Positions 25,936 to 34,654 are shown, counted from the stretch's first letter. The stretch: DNA of 64,000 nucleotides from Bacillus alkalisoli (GCF_002797415.1 NZ_KZ454944.1:2560665-2624664); one strand, 5' to 3'. Numbers and translations are program-made. The notes: generated by a model not told the origin, from the sequence alone.

Positions 25936-26469
25936 TTAAGAAGGAGTGTTAATGATAGAAAAGACATTTGCATCGTGAGACTTACCACCTTGGAATAAAT
26001 AATTACGGAGCAGCCCTTCATGTTTAAATCCTATTTTTTCTAATACCCTTCTTGAAGACTTATTTTCTGGAAACACGTTTGCACCGATTCTATGTAATTT
26101 CATTTCGGTTAACCCGTATTCAACTAACTTAGTAATAGCTTCTGTTGCGTACCCACTCCCCCAACTAGCTATGTCAATCTCATAACCAATTTCTGCACGC
26201 ATATGTTTTTCTGAAATAGCATGGTATCCACATGTTCCAACTAACTTATTTGTGCTTTTCTCCACTATTCCCCATCTTAAAATAAGCGTATATTCATCTA
26301 AAAAGTCTTTAATGAATTTTTCTGCTTCAATAATTGTTACAAACGGTTCCATTCCATAATATTTCGTCATTTCAGGATTTGAGAAATAACGAAATATTGT
26401 TGAAGCATCACTCATTTTCAATTTTCTTAAAAGCAATCTATCTGACTCGAGAGTTGGCGTTTGTTTCAT
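25936..26469 (-). CDS. GNAT acetyltransferase, RimJ/RimL type
   Basis: 177 residues. It opens with the family phrase LESDRLLLRKLKMSDA and contains the acetyl-CoA-binding segment WGSGYATEAI and the C-terminal RIGANVFPENKSSRRVLEKI. Members acetylate ribosomal protein N-termini or other amines; the target is unknown. The gene follows the next upstream gene by only 4 bp, suggesting one transcript. Confidence 0.87.
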   Translation of the reverse strand: MKQTPTLESDRLLLRKLKMSDASTIFRYFSNPEMTKYYGMEPFVTIIEAEKFIKDFLDEYTLILRWGIVEKSTNKLVGTCGYHAISEKHMRAEIGYEIDIASWGSGYATEAITKLVEYGLTEMKLHRIGANVFPENKSSRRVLEKIGFKHEGLLRNYLFQGGKSHDANVFSIINTPS

Positions 26470-26473
26470 CTTC

Positions 26474-26815
26474 TTATCCCCCTGTGACTATTTCTGCAAC
26501 TACATAATGGTTTGTCCATTTTTTAATGGTAACTATTTTTACTTCTTCTAACTTAACATATAAAAATAAATTGCCCGTTTGCTCTTCTAATTGCCACCCA
26601 TTTGTTTCTAATTCGTTTAGTATAGTAAATAGTCCTTCCCCATCATCCCATTTACTCATTACTGTTTCCTTATTACCTGAATCCGTAAGTAATGCATAAG
26701 AAGAATTCGTAGCGTGTATCTTAACAACACCTCGAACATGAGGGTTCCATAAAAGCAGAAAACTTGCTACTAATATTACACCAATAAATGTAAAAACAAT
26801 AGATTTCCCTCTCAT
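26474..26815 (-). CDS. Small membrane-anchored protein, unknown
   Basis: 113 residues with one N-terminal hydrophobic anchor (about 7-24) and an extracellular domain of mixed alpha/beta character with LNELETNGWQLEEQTGNLFLYVK. I recognise no family. AGGAGTGA precedes the ATG, and the gene is tightly coupled to the acetyltransferase downstream. Confidence 0.65.
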   Translation of the reverse strand: MRGKSIVFTFIGVILVASFLLLWNPHVRGVVKIHATNSSYALLTDSGNKETVMSKWDDGEGLFTILNELETNGWQLEEQTGNLFLYVKLEEVKIVTIKKWTNHYVVAEIVTGG

Positions 26816-26890
26816 TTTCTATTCACTCCTAATGATGTTTTCTATTAGTCTATCTTTGATACACTATGAAAGTAGATTGATCGTTAAAAC

Positions 26891-27286
26891 TTAGCTGTCT
26901 CTTACAATAAATACTAGTTGTAAGATAGGATAAATTAATATGGCGATACTTAATTGAATATATAAAACCGATTCTAGTGTCATTTTTCCCATAACAAAAA
27001 ACAGGATAGAAATAATAGTCGTGATAAAACTTAATATGTAAGTTCCATATCCACTTTTCTGGTTTATCTCCGTTTGTTGCCTTCTTGTAAGCACATATTG
27101 CATTCTAGCAACAGAACGAACTAATTCAGCCAAACCGAGTAAAATAAAAATCGTAGGAATAAACTGCAGTGCTCCGTTCCGTGCATTTGTCATCACTAAT
27201 AAAAATACTCCACCTGTCATAATTAGAGTCGGTATTCCAAAAAGGCATATAGGATGGTCCCAAATAGTAGGTTTCTCATTAATCAT
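26891..27286 (-). CDS. Membrane protein with four predicted helices, unknown
   Basis: 131 residues with four hydrophobic segments (about 13-32, 41-56, 82-99 and 105-127) and a short basic loop RMQYVLTRRQQTE. No family is recognised. GGGGG lies before the ATG. It is probably the first gene of a transcript including the two genes downstream, as no terminator is visible between them. Confidence 0.65.
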   Translation of the reverse strand: MINEKPTIWDHPICLFGIPTLIMTGGVFLLVMTNARNGALQFIPTIFILLGLAELVRSVARMQYVLTRRQQTEINQKSGYGTYILSFITTIISILFFVMGKMTLESVLYIQLSIAILIYPILQLVFIVRDS

Positions 27287-27401
27287 GTATTTTTTCCCCC
27301 TATAATAATTACTTAGTAAGAATAGTAGTTGAATTGTTTATAAATGGGATTTTTAACCGACGCACATAGTTAAACACTTATTTTTTCAACAAGTTGTCCA
27401 A

Positions 27402-27440
27402 AAATAAAAAAGAATCACTACATTATATGCAGTGATTCAT
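27402..27440 (-). terminator. Terminator after the lipoprotein gene
   Basis: GAATCACT / AGTGATTC stem followed by TTTTTTATTTTT on the minus strand. Confidence 0.85.
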
Positions 27441-27475
27441 AGAAAAAATGATAGTTTTCTTAAATTGTTCCTAGA

Positions 27476-28072
27476 TTAAGGAGAATGAACATCTCTCACG
27501 ATAGCAACTAAATACCAATGTCTTCGCTCTTTTTGAAATACAAACCGAAGGGCCTGCCAATCTTCTTCAACCATTTCTCCTGTTGAAGGACTATAAAATT
27601 CAACGTAGAAAGCTTCAGGGTACACTTCATGAATATTATTAATAATGCCTGCACTTTTCACTTGAGAAGTGTTAAAGGCTGTGTCACTGTATTCAATTTC
27701 CTGTCCTTTGTTTATTCCAATCTCATGACGTAATAATACTTCTTGAATAAATTCTTTTGCGGTCATTTCATACGTATGATCTGTAGCAAAGTGATGACCG
27801 AAATTGTATACTTCAGTGTCTTTTTCAATATGTGCCACTTGCTCTTTTGAAAAGACAACGTCGTTTTCATATACATTTGCATATAAAGAGAAAAGTAAAC
27901 CTACGTCTTCATGTACATGCTCTGATAGCTCTTCCCATTTACTGCCCTTTATATAGTCCATAATATGAAAAGCATCCACAATAATTTTGTCTTCCTCTTC
28001 CATACTTATTTCTGCACAAGCAGAAAGTAATAAAGTAATGAAAGTTAAGATGATTAGTTTCCTTAATAACAT
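27476..28072 (-). CDS. Lipoprotein of unknown function
   Basis: 198 residues. An N-terminal lipoprotein signal peptide ends at the lipobox LLSAC (Cys near residue 19), so the mature protein is membrane-tethered outside the cell. The mature part mixes helices with a C-terminal strand pair LRFVFQKERRHWYLVAIV that resembles NTF2-like secreted domains. No specific family is recognised. GAAAGGGAG precedes the ATG. It is downstream of the YdcF-family gene on the same strand. Confidence 0.75.
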   Translation of the reverse strand: MLLRKLIILTFITLLLSACAEISMEEEDKIIVDAFHIMDYIKGSKWEELSEHVHEDVGLLFSLYANVYENDVVFSKEQVAHIEKDTEVYNFGHHFATDHTYEMTAKEFIQEVLLRHEIGINKGQEIEYSDTAFNTSQVKSAGIINNIHEVYPEAFYVEFYSPSTGEMVEEDWQALRFVFQKERRHWYLVAIVRDVHSP

Positions 28073-28136
28073 ATGTATAACTCCCTTTCATTTCTCTATT
28101 AATAGTTTACAGGAATGTGAATTACATTTCTATTGT

Positions 28137-28718
28137 TTACCTATCATAAAGGTATGATTTAATAACAGCTATGTATTCTCTACTCCATGATTTAGGTTTA
28201 GCGACAGTTGGGGTTTTGGCTGGAATGGTGTATGGATGTATACCTAACCGTTTAGCAATAAAGCTTGCTCTAAATAGATGAAAATCATTACTTACAATAC
28301 CAACTGAAGATCCTTCACTTATATATTCATTAGAGTACGAAAGATTTTCTAAAGTGGTAGTAGATCTTTTCTCCTCTATTATTCTTTCTTCTGCTATCCC
28401 ATTTTTCACAAAATATCTTTTCATCGCTTCCGCTTCCGTAATGGTTTCGCCAGGACCTTGTCCACCAGATGCAATGACATACGTATTTGGATTTTCTTGT
28501 AAATATTTCAAAGCTGCTTCTACTCTATATAGCAAGGCAAGAGACATTGTTTCGCCATGTAACCTCGCACCAAGCACAACGATGTAATCTAAATCATCTG
28601 GCGGTTGTTTATTTGCTGTATTGCTAATAACTAAATGAATTGTTAATACATATATACTACAAAAGATTACGAGTGGGATTCCTATTACTTTAATAAGTTT
28701 TAATAACTTCTTTTTCAA
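28137..28718 (-). CDS. YdcF/SanA-family (DUF218) membrane protein
   Basis: 193 residues. One N-terminal membrane helix is followed by a DUF218 domain: DYIVVLGARLHGETMSLALLYRVEAALKYL (quoted in part), ASGGQGPGE, TEAEAMKRYF and VSNDFHLFRA. Related E. coli ElyC/SanA proteins affect envelope integrity; the reaction is unknown. I place the start at a TTG preceded by AGAGGAG; an in-frame ATG 25 codons upstream is the alternative and would give 218 residues. Confidence 0.78.
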   Translation of the reverse strand: MKKKLLKLIKVIGIPLVIFCSIYVLTIHLVISNTANKQPPDDLDYIVVLGARLHGETMSLALLYRVEAALKYLQENPNTYVIASGGQGPGETITEAEAMKRYFVKNGIAEERIIEEKRSTTTLENLSYSNEYISEGSSVGIVSNDFHLFRASFIAKRLGIHPYTIPAKTPTVAKPKSWSREYIAVIKSYLYDR

Positions 28719-28840
28719 TGGTTCTCCTCTTCTCAACCGTTCTACTATTCTAGTATATATCATGCTCCCATAATCTGTAATATCAACTTTCAAAAATATT
28801 CAAAAATATGATATTCTTTTTTAAAAAGGAGTGCAGGATT

Positions 28841-29239
28841 ATGATTCATCATATTGAAATATACGTATCTGACTTAAAAAAGAGTCGACTGTTTTGGGAT
28901 TGGTTGTTAGGAGAAGAACTAAACTATGATAAATATCAAGAATGGGAATTAGGTGTTAGTTGGAAGAAGAATGAAACATATATTGTGTTTGTTCAAGCTG
29001 AAGCAAAACATTTAGGAATTCCATATCACCGATGCCGTGTTGGATTAAATCACCTTGCTTTTCACGCACAATCAAAACAACAGGTTGACGAGCTAACAAC
29101 TAAATTGGAAATGAAAGGCTACACCGTTCTATATAAAGAGAAGCACCCATATGCTGGTGGACCAAATTATTATGCTGTATTCTTTGAAGACCCTGATCGA
29201 ATGAAAGTAGAGTTAGTGGCACCAAAGGATTCGCAATAG
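28841..29239 (+). CDS. VOC/glyoxalase-family protein
   Basis: 132 residues in a single glyoxalase-like domain: HHIEIYVSDLKKSRLFWDWL at the start, the second metal-binding strand GLNHLAFHA, and the closing AVFFEDPDRMKVELVAP. All family metal-ligand positions look intact. The start follows AAAAGGAG. It is convergent with the mug gene and shares a terminator hairpin with it. The substrate is unknown. Confidence 0.85.
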   Translation: MIHHIEIYVSDLKKSRLFWDWLLGEELNYDKYQEWELGVSWKKNETYIVFVQAEAKHLGIPYHRCRVGLNHLAFHAQSKQQVDELTTKLEMKGYTVLYKEKHPYAGGPNYYAVFFEDPDRMKVELVAPKDSQ

Positions 29240-29242
29240 CAC

Positions 29243-29275
29243 AAAGGATGAATCTATTTAGCAGATTCATCCCTT
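29243..29275. terminator. Bidirectional terminator
   Basis: A 13-bp stem AAAGGATGAATCT / AGATTCATCCCTTT between convergent genes. Confidence 0.75.
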
Positions 29276-29277
29276 TA

Positions 29278-29781
29278 CTAGAATAAATTATGAATTTGCT
29301 TATATATATCGGTAATCTCATCTATACTCATTCTAACTAATCCGCTTGAAGAAGGTGCTACAAAATCAATCGTCCCTTTTACGATGGAAACATCTTGTCT
29401 TCCCCATGGAACAGATTTTTTTTGCGCAAATTGCTCATAAACACCTTTTCCAACGAAACAAACTACTTTCGGCTTGTACTTTTCTATTTTCTCCTTTAGG
29501 ATAACTCTTCCTACCTCATACTCTTCTTTCGTAATGTCAGTTGCTGCTTTGGTTGGCCTAGCCACAATGTTTGTAAGCCCACATTCAAACTCGAGCAGCT
29601 TATAGTCTTCTTCACCTTCTAATAAGATTGGCGTAATATTAGCCCTGTATAAAACTTTCCAAAAACGATTAGTTGGATTTGCGAAATGATGACCTGTTTC
29701 GCCTGACCGAATGCTAGGGTTGAATCCAACAAAAAGGATATTCAAATTATGTTTTAAATGGTCTTGAATTTCATCAAACAT
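29278..29781 (-). CDS. mug: Mismatch-specific uracil/thymine-DNA glycosylase (Mug family)
   Basis: 167 residues. The Mug/TDG signature is clear: FVGFNPSIRSGETGHHFANP followed by TNRFWKVL, then the C-terminal base-flipping loop APSSSGLVRMS. It removes uracil or thymine (and ethenocytosine) from G:U/G:T mismatches in base-excision repair. The first motif has FNPS instead of the commoner INPG, with the key Asn kept. AGGAGG precedes the ATG. Confidence 0.88.
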   Translation of the reverse strand: MFDEIQDHLKHNLNILFVGFNPSIRSGETGHHFANPTNRFWKVLYRANITPILLEGEEDYKLLEFECGLTNIVARPTKAATDITKEEYEVGRVILKEKIEKYKPKVVCFVGKGVYEQFAQKKSVPWGRQDVSIVKGTIDFVAPSSSGLVRMSIDEITDIYKQIHNLF

Positions 29782-29808
29782 TTTGTTCCTCCTACTAACC
29801 GTATTTAT

Positions 29809-30105
29809 TTACATGTTTCCTTTTAGTTTTTTTATAATGTATATAGATGTACCTGAAATGAGTCCAATACCCATAAAGAGAAAGCCAATAATTCCAACAT
29901 CTAACCCAGTCCATCCTCTAATAATGAAAACTGCGATTGTCAGTAAAAACGTTCCAATTTGAAAAAACAAAAAGGGTACTATATAAATTTTGTTATAAAA
30001 AAACACTTTCACCTTAAACCAACCGTATATGGAAGAAATGATACTTACAAATAAAATTGCATATAAAACTACATGTATAAAAGTTTCCAAGTCCTTCACC
30101 CTCAA
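29809..30105 (-). CDS. YesK-like small membrane protein
   Basis: 98 residues with three hydrophobic helices (about 10-27, 39-61 and 67-90) and a basic C-terminus. It resembles small YesK-type membrane proteins, with low certainty. Start is ambiguous: TTG at 30105 or GTG two codons later both follow AAAAAGG. It lies just upstream of mug on the same strand, 27 bp apart, and may be co-transcribed. Confidence 0.6.
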   Translation of the reverse strand: MRVKDLETFIHVVLYAILFVSIISSIYGWFKVKVFFYNKIYIVPFLFFQIGTFLLTIAVFIIRGWTGLDVGIIGFLFMGIGLISGTSIYIIKKLKGNM

Positions 30106-30136
30106 CCTTTTTATTATATTTATTATAAAGAAAAGA

Positions 30137-30164
30137 AAAATAGAAAACCACCGAAATGGTGGTA
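30137..30164 (-). terminator. Terminator after the 92-residue protein gene
   Basis: ACCACC / GGTGGT hairpin with a T-rich minus-strand tail, just past the stop codon at 30170. Confidence 0.7.
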
Positions 30165-30169
30165 TTTGA

Positions 30170-30448
30170 TTATGGACTTTTAAAATCAGGAAAATCGAAA
30201 ATCCATTTCATCCAGAACGATTGCATCCTTGACTGCAATCTCTCGTACGTTGTAAATTCTCTTATATAGCTTTGCTTAAAAACGTATGGAGTATTTCCAG
30301 ACTCTTCAAGTTGGATATACTGTTCCTCTAACACTTCCATTTTATCTATTTGAGTCTGGATACTTGTGTACGTTAAACCAGCTAATAGTCCATAGAAAAA
30401 CAATAATATGAACGAAAGCAACAAAAGCATATGACGAATTTCTTCCAC
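30170..30448 (-). CDS. Small membrane-anchored protein, unknown
   Basis: 92 residues: one N-terminal membrane helix (about 7-26) and a charged, coiled-coil-prone region (QTQIDKMEVLEEQYIQLEES). GTG start with GGAGGAG eight bases upstream. No family recognised. Confidence 0.6.
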   Translation of the reverse strand: MEEIRHMLLLLSFILLFFYGLLAGLTYTSIQTQIDKMEVLEEQYIQLEESGNTPYVFKQSYIREFTTYERLQSRMQSFWMKWIFDFPDFKSP

Positions 30449-30629
30449 TTATTAACTCCTCCTTCCTTAATACAAGTTATGTATGAAGGAGATCATTTGA
30501 CAGAATATTTTACGAAATATTTACAGAAATATTTCAATTATTACAACATAATACTTACTTAACCTTGTTTCTATTATGTTTCATTAGTAAAATAAGAGTT
30601 AGTGAATATAACCGAAGGGACAAGAAAAC

Positions 30630-30722
30630 ATGCAAATTTTAATTGATATTGTAATAGTAACAGCGTTCGCCTTTATCTTTTTCGGAGCATATAAATTCAT
30701 TAAGAGTAAGCTTATTAAATAA
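30630..30722 (+). CDS. 30-residue single-helix membrane micro-protein (tentative)
   Basis: An ATG frame of 30 codons, MQILIDIVIVTAFAFIFFGA followed by YKFIKSKLIK: one hydrophobic helix and a basic tail, a common micro-protein layout. The upstream GAAGGGAC is a weak ribosome binding site. It stands alone in the gap before an R element. Confidence 0.4.
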   Translation: MQILIDIVIVTAFAFIFFGAYKFIKSKLIK

Positions 30723-30763
30723 AAGGTTGTGTTAAAGCTTAGTGTTGATATTTATATACTTAC

Positions 30764-30914
30764 CTGTTGATTTCCGTGCAAGGCTGAGACTCCTGCGGGA
30801 GAAGCGGGAGACCCCACAGGCGCTTGCGCCGAGGAGTAGGTTTTTTCACGACAGTGAAAATAACCTTCCTTTTTACCGCCCGCGGAAAGCGAAGCCTTGC
30901 ACGGAAATCAACAG
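30764..30914. repeat. R element copy 5 (canonical, near-perfect)
   Basis: Arms CTGTTGATTTCCGTGCAAGG / CCTTGCACGGAAATCAACAG are perfectly paired. Core in the opposite orientation to copies 1-4: GACTCCTGCGGGAGAAGCGG, GAGACCCCACAGGCGC, GCGCCGAGGAG, then TTTTTTCACGACAGTGAAAA and CCGCCCGCGGAAAGCGAAG. It lies between convergent reading frames. Confidence 0.9.
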
Positions 30915-30979
30915 CAACCTTTAACATAGCCAAATAAAAAAGAAAGGTGATGGCAAATTAAACTTGCCGGCACCTTTCT

Positions 30980-31717
30980 TTAGTTGCTTTCTTGTTGTTT
31001 CTTAACATTTATACTCTTTTTCCAAATGGGGGAAAAAGGGAGATATAGTAAGAAGAATACTACTAGTACAACTGCTTGTAAGGATAAGATATACCACGGG
31101 TATGGACCTAACAAATCAATTAAACTAGGGTTTTCGGGTTTTCTTGCTAAAAACATGTAGTTTCCTAATGTCCACTTATTGATTAAAAATACAAAGGCAG
31201 CGACTATTTGTAAACATAAGAACGCTTTCCACAAGGAAGAAAAAGTTATTTTATACTTTTCCACCCAAACCATATATAACACTGCTAAAATAATACAAAT
31301 ATGAGCAATAAAAAAATGTAAAAATCTAAAATGAGGAAAGTCAAAAAATAGTTCTGGAGTAAGTAACGCTTGAGTTGCTCCACCTAACCCTAGAAAATAA
31401 ACCATTTCAAAAATAAGTTTCTGTTTGAACAGGAGCATCCATACGCATAAATAAATACTAATGGAACATAATTGAAACGGTAATGTATACATAACGTTCC
31501 AATAATCTGTTGAGAAATACCAAATATTCAATCCAAGCTCCGTGATAATAAGTAATAGTAAAATCGCCCACCTTATTTTCGACTTCATCCACTTTTGTTT
31601 TCTAAAGATATACAATAATGAGATAAGTATGCACATAACACCAAGTACAACAATATGTGAAGTTGAAAAAAAGATAGAACTATTAGAGGCATTACTCGGA
31701 TCAAAAAAAGGATTCAT
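30980..31717 (-). CDS. YwaF/TIGR02206-family integral membrane protein
   Basis: 245 residues with about seven membrane helices and the family phrases TLPFQLCSISIYL and PHFRFLHFFIAHICIILAVL. Members are conserved in Firmicutes; function unknown. GGGGAGAT precedes the ATG. The next upstream gene (DCC family) lies 25 bp away on the same strand. Confidence 0.82.
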   Translation of the reverse strand: MNPFFDPSNASNSSIFFSTSHIVVLGVMCILISLLYIFRKQKWMKSKIRWAILLLLIITELGLNIWYFSTDYWNVMYTLPFQLCSISIYLCVWMLLFKQKLIFEMVYFLGLGGATQALLTPELFFDFPHFRFLHFFIAHICIILAVLYMVWVEKYKITFSSLWKAFLCLQIVAAFVFLINKWTLGNYMFLARKPENPSLIDLLGPYPWYILSLQAVVLVVFFLLYLPFSPIWKKSINVKKQQESN

Positions 31718-31742
31718 TTTTATCTCCCCACTTTTACAAATT

Positions 31743-32132
31743 CTATTCTAGAAAACGCTCTCTCATTTCTTTCGTTGGAAGCATACATTCTTCCTTCTTT
31801 CCGAACCATTTGTATCTATTCCTGGCTATAAATTTATAAATTAAATCGCGAAGTTTTCTTGGAATGACGATAAAAATAAAAAACAACTTCCATCCACCGT
31901 CCAGCTTTTTAGCTATATGCAGGGCAGCATCTGAAAAATAATACAGCTGGCCATCACGAAGTAAAACAACACTATCCACCTGTTTTCCATGATGTTCTTT
32001 AAGTATTCGTTGTCCTCTATCACTCTGTAAAGAAGCAAAATAAAACTCTCTATCTTTATCCCTTTTAAAAATAAATTTAACAACACCATTACACATATTA
32101 CAAACACCATCAAAAAGTACAATCGAAGGCAT
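31743..32132 (-). CDS. DCC-family thiol-disulfide oxidoreductase-like protein (YuxK type)
   Basis: 129 residues with the defining FDGVCNMCNG motif near residue 7 (the DxxCxxC core), a thioredoxin-like fold and a C-terminal RNRYKWFGKKEECMLP segment. B. subtilis YuxK is a relative; a redox role is presumed from the CxxC. AGGGAAG precedes the ATG. Likely co-transcribed with the YwaF-type gene downstream. Confidence 0.85.
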   Translation of the reverse strand: MPSIVLFDGVCNMCNGVVKFIFKRDKDREFYFASLQSDRGQRILKEHHGKQVDSVVLLRDGQLYYFSDAALHIAKKLDGGWKLFFIFIVIPRKLRDLIYKFIARNRYKWFGKKEECMLPTKEMRERFLE

Positions 32133-32222
32133 TTTGCCACTTCCCTTGTTTTAATAATATTCTCTATAATTTATCTTATCCCATTTGGTACAAATTTTTC
32201 AAAGTAGGTTCTTTTAAACACG

Positions 32223-32319
32223 CTGTTGATTTCCGCGCAAGCCTCCTCGGCTTCGCCTGTGGGGTCTCCAGTCCCCCGCTACTCCCGCAGGAGTCTACGA
32301 CTTGCGCGGAAATCAACCG
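32223..32319. repeat. R element copy 6 (short variant)
   Basis: Arms TTGATTTCCGCGCAAG / CTTGCGCGGAAATCAA: a C-G pair replaces the T-A pair of copy 5. The interior is reduced to about 60 bp but keeps GCCTCCTCGGC, CTGTGGGGTCTCC and CTCCCGCAGGAGTC. Confidence 0.85.
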
Positions 32320-32348
32320 CTTGAAATGTATTAATAATAAAAACTACC

Positions 32349-32918
32349 TTATCTATTTTGTTGTCTTTTATATTTTGATAAATATTGAAATGATTCTATT
32401 GAAGATAAATATTTTGCTACTTTATTAACATCATCTATTGTAGCATTTTCTTTTTCTTGACGTGTCTGTTCTGAATATAACATAGCATGTACAGTCTTTA
32501 TATCCTCATATAAATACTCTAGCATTACTCCCATTTCTTCGTTATACTTTCCATCTTTCCAAATGCCATCTACCTCATTAGAATTAATTATCCCCCCGTA
32601 TAAAACGAAGAGTATAATATAACTAGCCCCATAACCTCTATATAGATCCTCATTAACATAGACACCTGACCTAGTTATATGTTCTAGCTCTCTAGCTTTC
32701 TGATCTATAATTTTAACATTTTGTTCTGTTAACTCATTAGTTGGATCATTTACTATTTGCTCTATTGAATATAGCAAACCATCAATCGAATAGTACAAAT
32801 GGTTAACATATAGGCTTAATTGTCTTTTTTCCCACTGATTTGTTTCGTATTGTTTAAAGGTCAAAAAAATAACACTTAAAGACAATATAATGATGGAAAT
32901 ATTTTTCCAATTCTTCAT
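32349..32918 (-). CDS. Membrane-anchored helical protein, unknown
   Basis: 189 residues. An N-terminal signal-anchor (about 7-22) precedes a largely helical extracellular region without cysteines or recognisable motifs. GGAGGATT precedes the ATG. It stands alone upstream of an R element. Confidence 0.65.
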   Translation of the reverse strand: MKNWKNISIIILSLSVIFLTFKQYETNQWEKRQLSLYVNHLYYSIDGLLYSIEQIVNDPTNELTEQNVKIIDQKARELEHITRSGVYVNEDLYRGYGASYIILFVLYGGIINSNEVDGIWKDGKYNEEMGVMLEYLYEDIKTVHAMLYSEQTRQEKENATIDDVNKVAKYLSSIESFQYLSKYKRQQNR

Positions 32919-33177
32919 GCTAAATCCTCCAAAATTTTACGATTTTTCCAAAACAAATATTAACACAACAACTTTTTGTATATATTTAGTTATTTTTCTA
33001 TTATTTAGTAAGAAGTGGTTTCTTTTTCATAGATTGTAAGAAAATATTCATATTTTCCTAGTATGATAGGTTGAGAAACCTATACAATTTTGTGTATACT
33101 GTATACTAAATGTTTTAAAATTATCAGTAAGGGTATTAAATATCGTTTATATAAACTTAATGACAGTGAGGTTCGCT

Positions 33178-33972
33178 ATGCACTATAAAACAATAAAACA
33201 TGCAACTTCAAAAGAATGGATTATCTTTTTACACGGTTTCGGCGGAAACGCCTCCATTTTTTATAAACAATTAAAACCACTAAGAGAATCTTATAATTTA
33301 TTATTACTTGATTTACCTGGGCATGGAAAATCACCATTTATAGACGGTGCTAATCTATTTGAATATGCTTCAGAGCAAACCGTTAAAGTGATGGATCAAC
33401 TTAAAATAAAGTCTGCCCATTTTATCGGCATATCTTTAGGAACAATTATCATGCAAGAGGTAGCTATACTTGCACCGGAAAGAATTAAATCGATGATACT
33501 TGGTGGTGCAACACCAAAGCTAAAAAAATGGGGAGAGGTTCTCGTTAAGCTTTCTATGCTTTATCCTGTACGAACTATTTTACCTCATATGGTGCCTTAT
33601 AAAGTATTTGCTAGAGTTCTTTTACCTAAAAAAAATCACTCTAATTCTCGAAAAGCATTTGTGAAAGAAGCATATAAACTTTCAAAAGAAGCTTATATCA
33701 GTTGGATTCATTCAGGATTGAAATGCTTTAAGACCTATGAACAATTAATGAAAACGAAAAATACGATTCCAAAGATTTATATCTCTGGCTCGGAAGATCA
33801 TATGTTTTTAGATAATACCGTAAATTATGTAGCAAATGAAGATAATTCCATTATGGAGATAATCCCTAATTGCGGACACGTTTGTAACATTGAACAAAGC
33901 GATGTCTTTAATGAACTTTGTCTAAACTTTTTAAAGAAGGTTCAATTAAATGAGACGAGTAAAGCAGTCTAG
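33178..33972 (+). CDS. Alpha/beta hydrolase
   Basis: 264 residues. HGFGGNASIF provides the oxyanion region, the nucleophile elbow is GISLGT, the acid is the Asp in SGSEDHMF and the catalytic His is in NCGHVCNIE. The fold matches soluble esterase/peroxidase-like hydrolases; substrate unknown. The ATG at 33178 follows GTGAGG; an earlier in-frame ATG is less well placed. The stop codon lies inside the terminator stem. Confidence 0.85.
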   Translation: MHYKTIKHATSKEWIIFLHGFGGNASIFYKQLKPLRESYNLLLLDLPGHGKSPFIDGANLFEYASEQTVKVMDQLKIKSAHFIGISLGTIIMQEVAILAPERIKSMILGGATPKLKKWGEVLVKLSMLYPVRTILPHMVPYKVFARVLLPKKNHSNSRKAFVKEAYKLSKEAYISWIHSGLKCFKTYEQLMKTKNTIPKIYISGSEDHMFLDNTVNYVANEDNSIMEIIPNCGHVCNIEQSDVFNELCLNFLKKVQLNETSKAV

Positions 33973-33996
33973 CTAATGCTATGGCTGCTTTTTTTG
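33961..33996 (+). terminator. Terminator overlapping the stop of the hydrolase gene
   Basis: AAAGCAG / CTGCTTT outer stem with inner AGC / GCT, then seven T. The 5' arm contains the last codons of the gene. Confidence 0.8.
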
Positions 33997-34019
33997 ATTG
34001 CCTCAGTAACTATAGTAAA

Positions 34020-34385
34020 CTAGCCATCTAGCAAATTCACATATTTCTTTTTGGACTCTCCCTCTATTACAATGATAAAACTATCTCTTCCTTCTGCACG
34101 ATAAATTTCAGTGCCAACGGGAAGGTGAGTAGAAGTTCCATTTTTAAAGTTCCTAGCTCTTTTTGTTTGTTTGGTCACTTTTCCAATCTTTTCACCTTGC
34201 TCAAGATCAATGTTTTCTAACCATTCCACATCCGTAATATATATTTTTTCTTCCCACATTAATATATTTGCTTCGGGAAAAAGTCGTAAAATATCTCTTG
34301 CTTCTGAATTAGCTTGTTTACTATAACTACTTAGTGAAATTACTATTAATACGATAAATGCAAAAGAAAATATGTATTTTTTCAT
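34020..34385 (-). CDS. Secreted small protein, unknown
   Basis: 121 residues with a Sec signal peptide (MKKYIFSFAFIVLIVISLSS) and a beta-rich mature part with an SH3-like feel: GEKIGKVTKQTKRARNFKNG, HLPVGTEIYRAEGRDSFIIV. No cysteine follows the signal, so it is secreted or signal-anchored rather than lipidated. GGGGGGACT precedes the ATG. Not assigned to a family. Confidence 0.65.
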   Translation of the reverse strand: MKKYIFSFAFIVLIVISLSSYSKQANSEARDILRLFPEANILMWEEKIYITDVEWLENIDLEQGEKIGKVTKQTKRARNFKNGTSTHLPVGTEIYRAEGRDSFIIVIEGESKKKYVNLLDG

Positions 34386-34501
34386 TATACCAGTCCCCCC
34401 ATAATATTAGACGAAGGAACTTACAAAAAGTTACAAAATATTGAAGAAGATTAATAAATTATTTTAATTTCGAAAAAATTGTGTCATATAGATACAATTA
34501 C

Positions 34502-34530
34502 TTGTCATAGTAAGAAATTCCAATTATAAT
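34502..34530 (+). promoter_or_regulatory. Sigma-A promoter of the candidate structured RNA
   Basis: TTGTCA-17 bp-TATAAT, with the start of the predicted structured RNA within a few bases downstream. Confidence 0.65.
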
Positions 34531-34534
34531 GAGG

Positions 34535-34654
34535 ATGTCTTAAAAGACTTTGCATTTTTTTGACACACGAGGTTTGCCCCTCCACTTTATGCAAAGTCAT
34601 GTTTTAATCCCTTTTTTTGACTTAGGATGGAGTAATCTATCCTAAGTTTTTTTA
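34535..34654 (+). ncRNA. Candidate structured small RNA or leader RNA
   Basis: About 120 nt between a good promoter and a strong terminator, with no coding frame. A long stem pairs TTAAAA-GACTTTGCAT (around 34540-34555) with ATGCAAAGTC-atg-TTTTAA (around 34590-34608), extended by GGA/TCC. Its apical region contains GAGGTTTGCCCCTCCAC, a C-rich stretch complementary to GGAGGGG, as in several Gram-positive trans-acting small RNAs. A terminator hairpin CTTAGGAT / ATCCTAAG and seven T close it. It could instead be an attenuating leader of the small membrane protein gene at 34739. It does not match any riboswitch I know. Confidence 0.55.
34620..34654 (+). terminator. Terminator of the candidate small RNA
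   Basis: CTTAGGAT / ATCCTAAG stem with a TTTTTTT tail, 85 bp before the next start codon. Confidence 0.85.
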
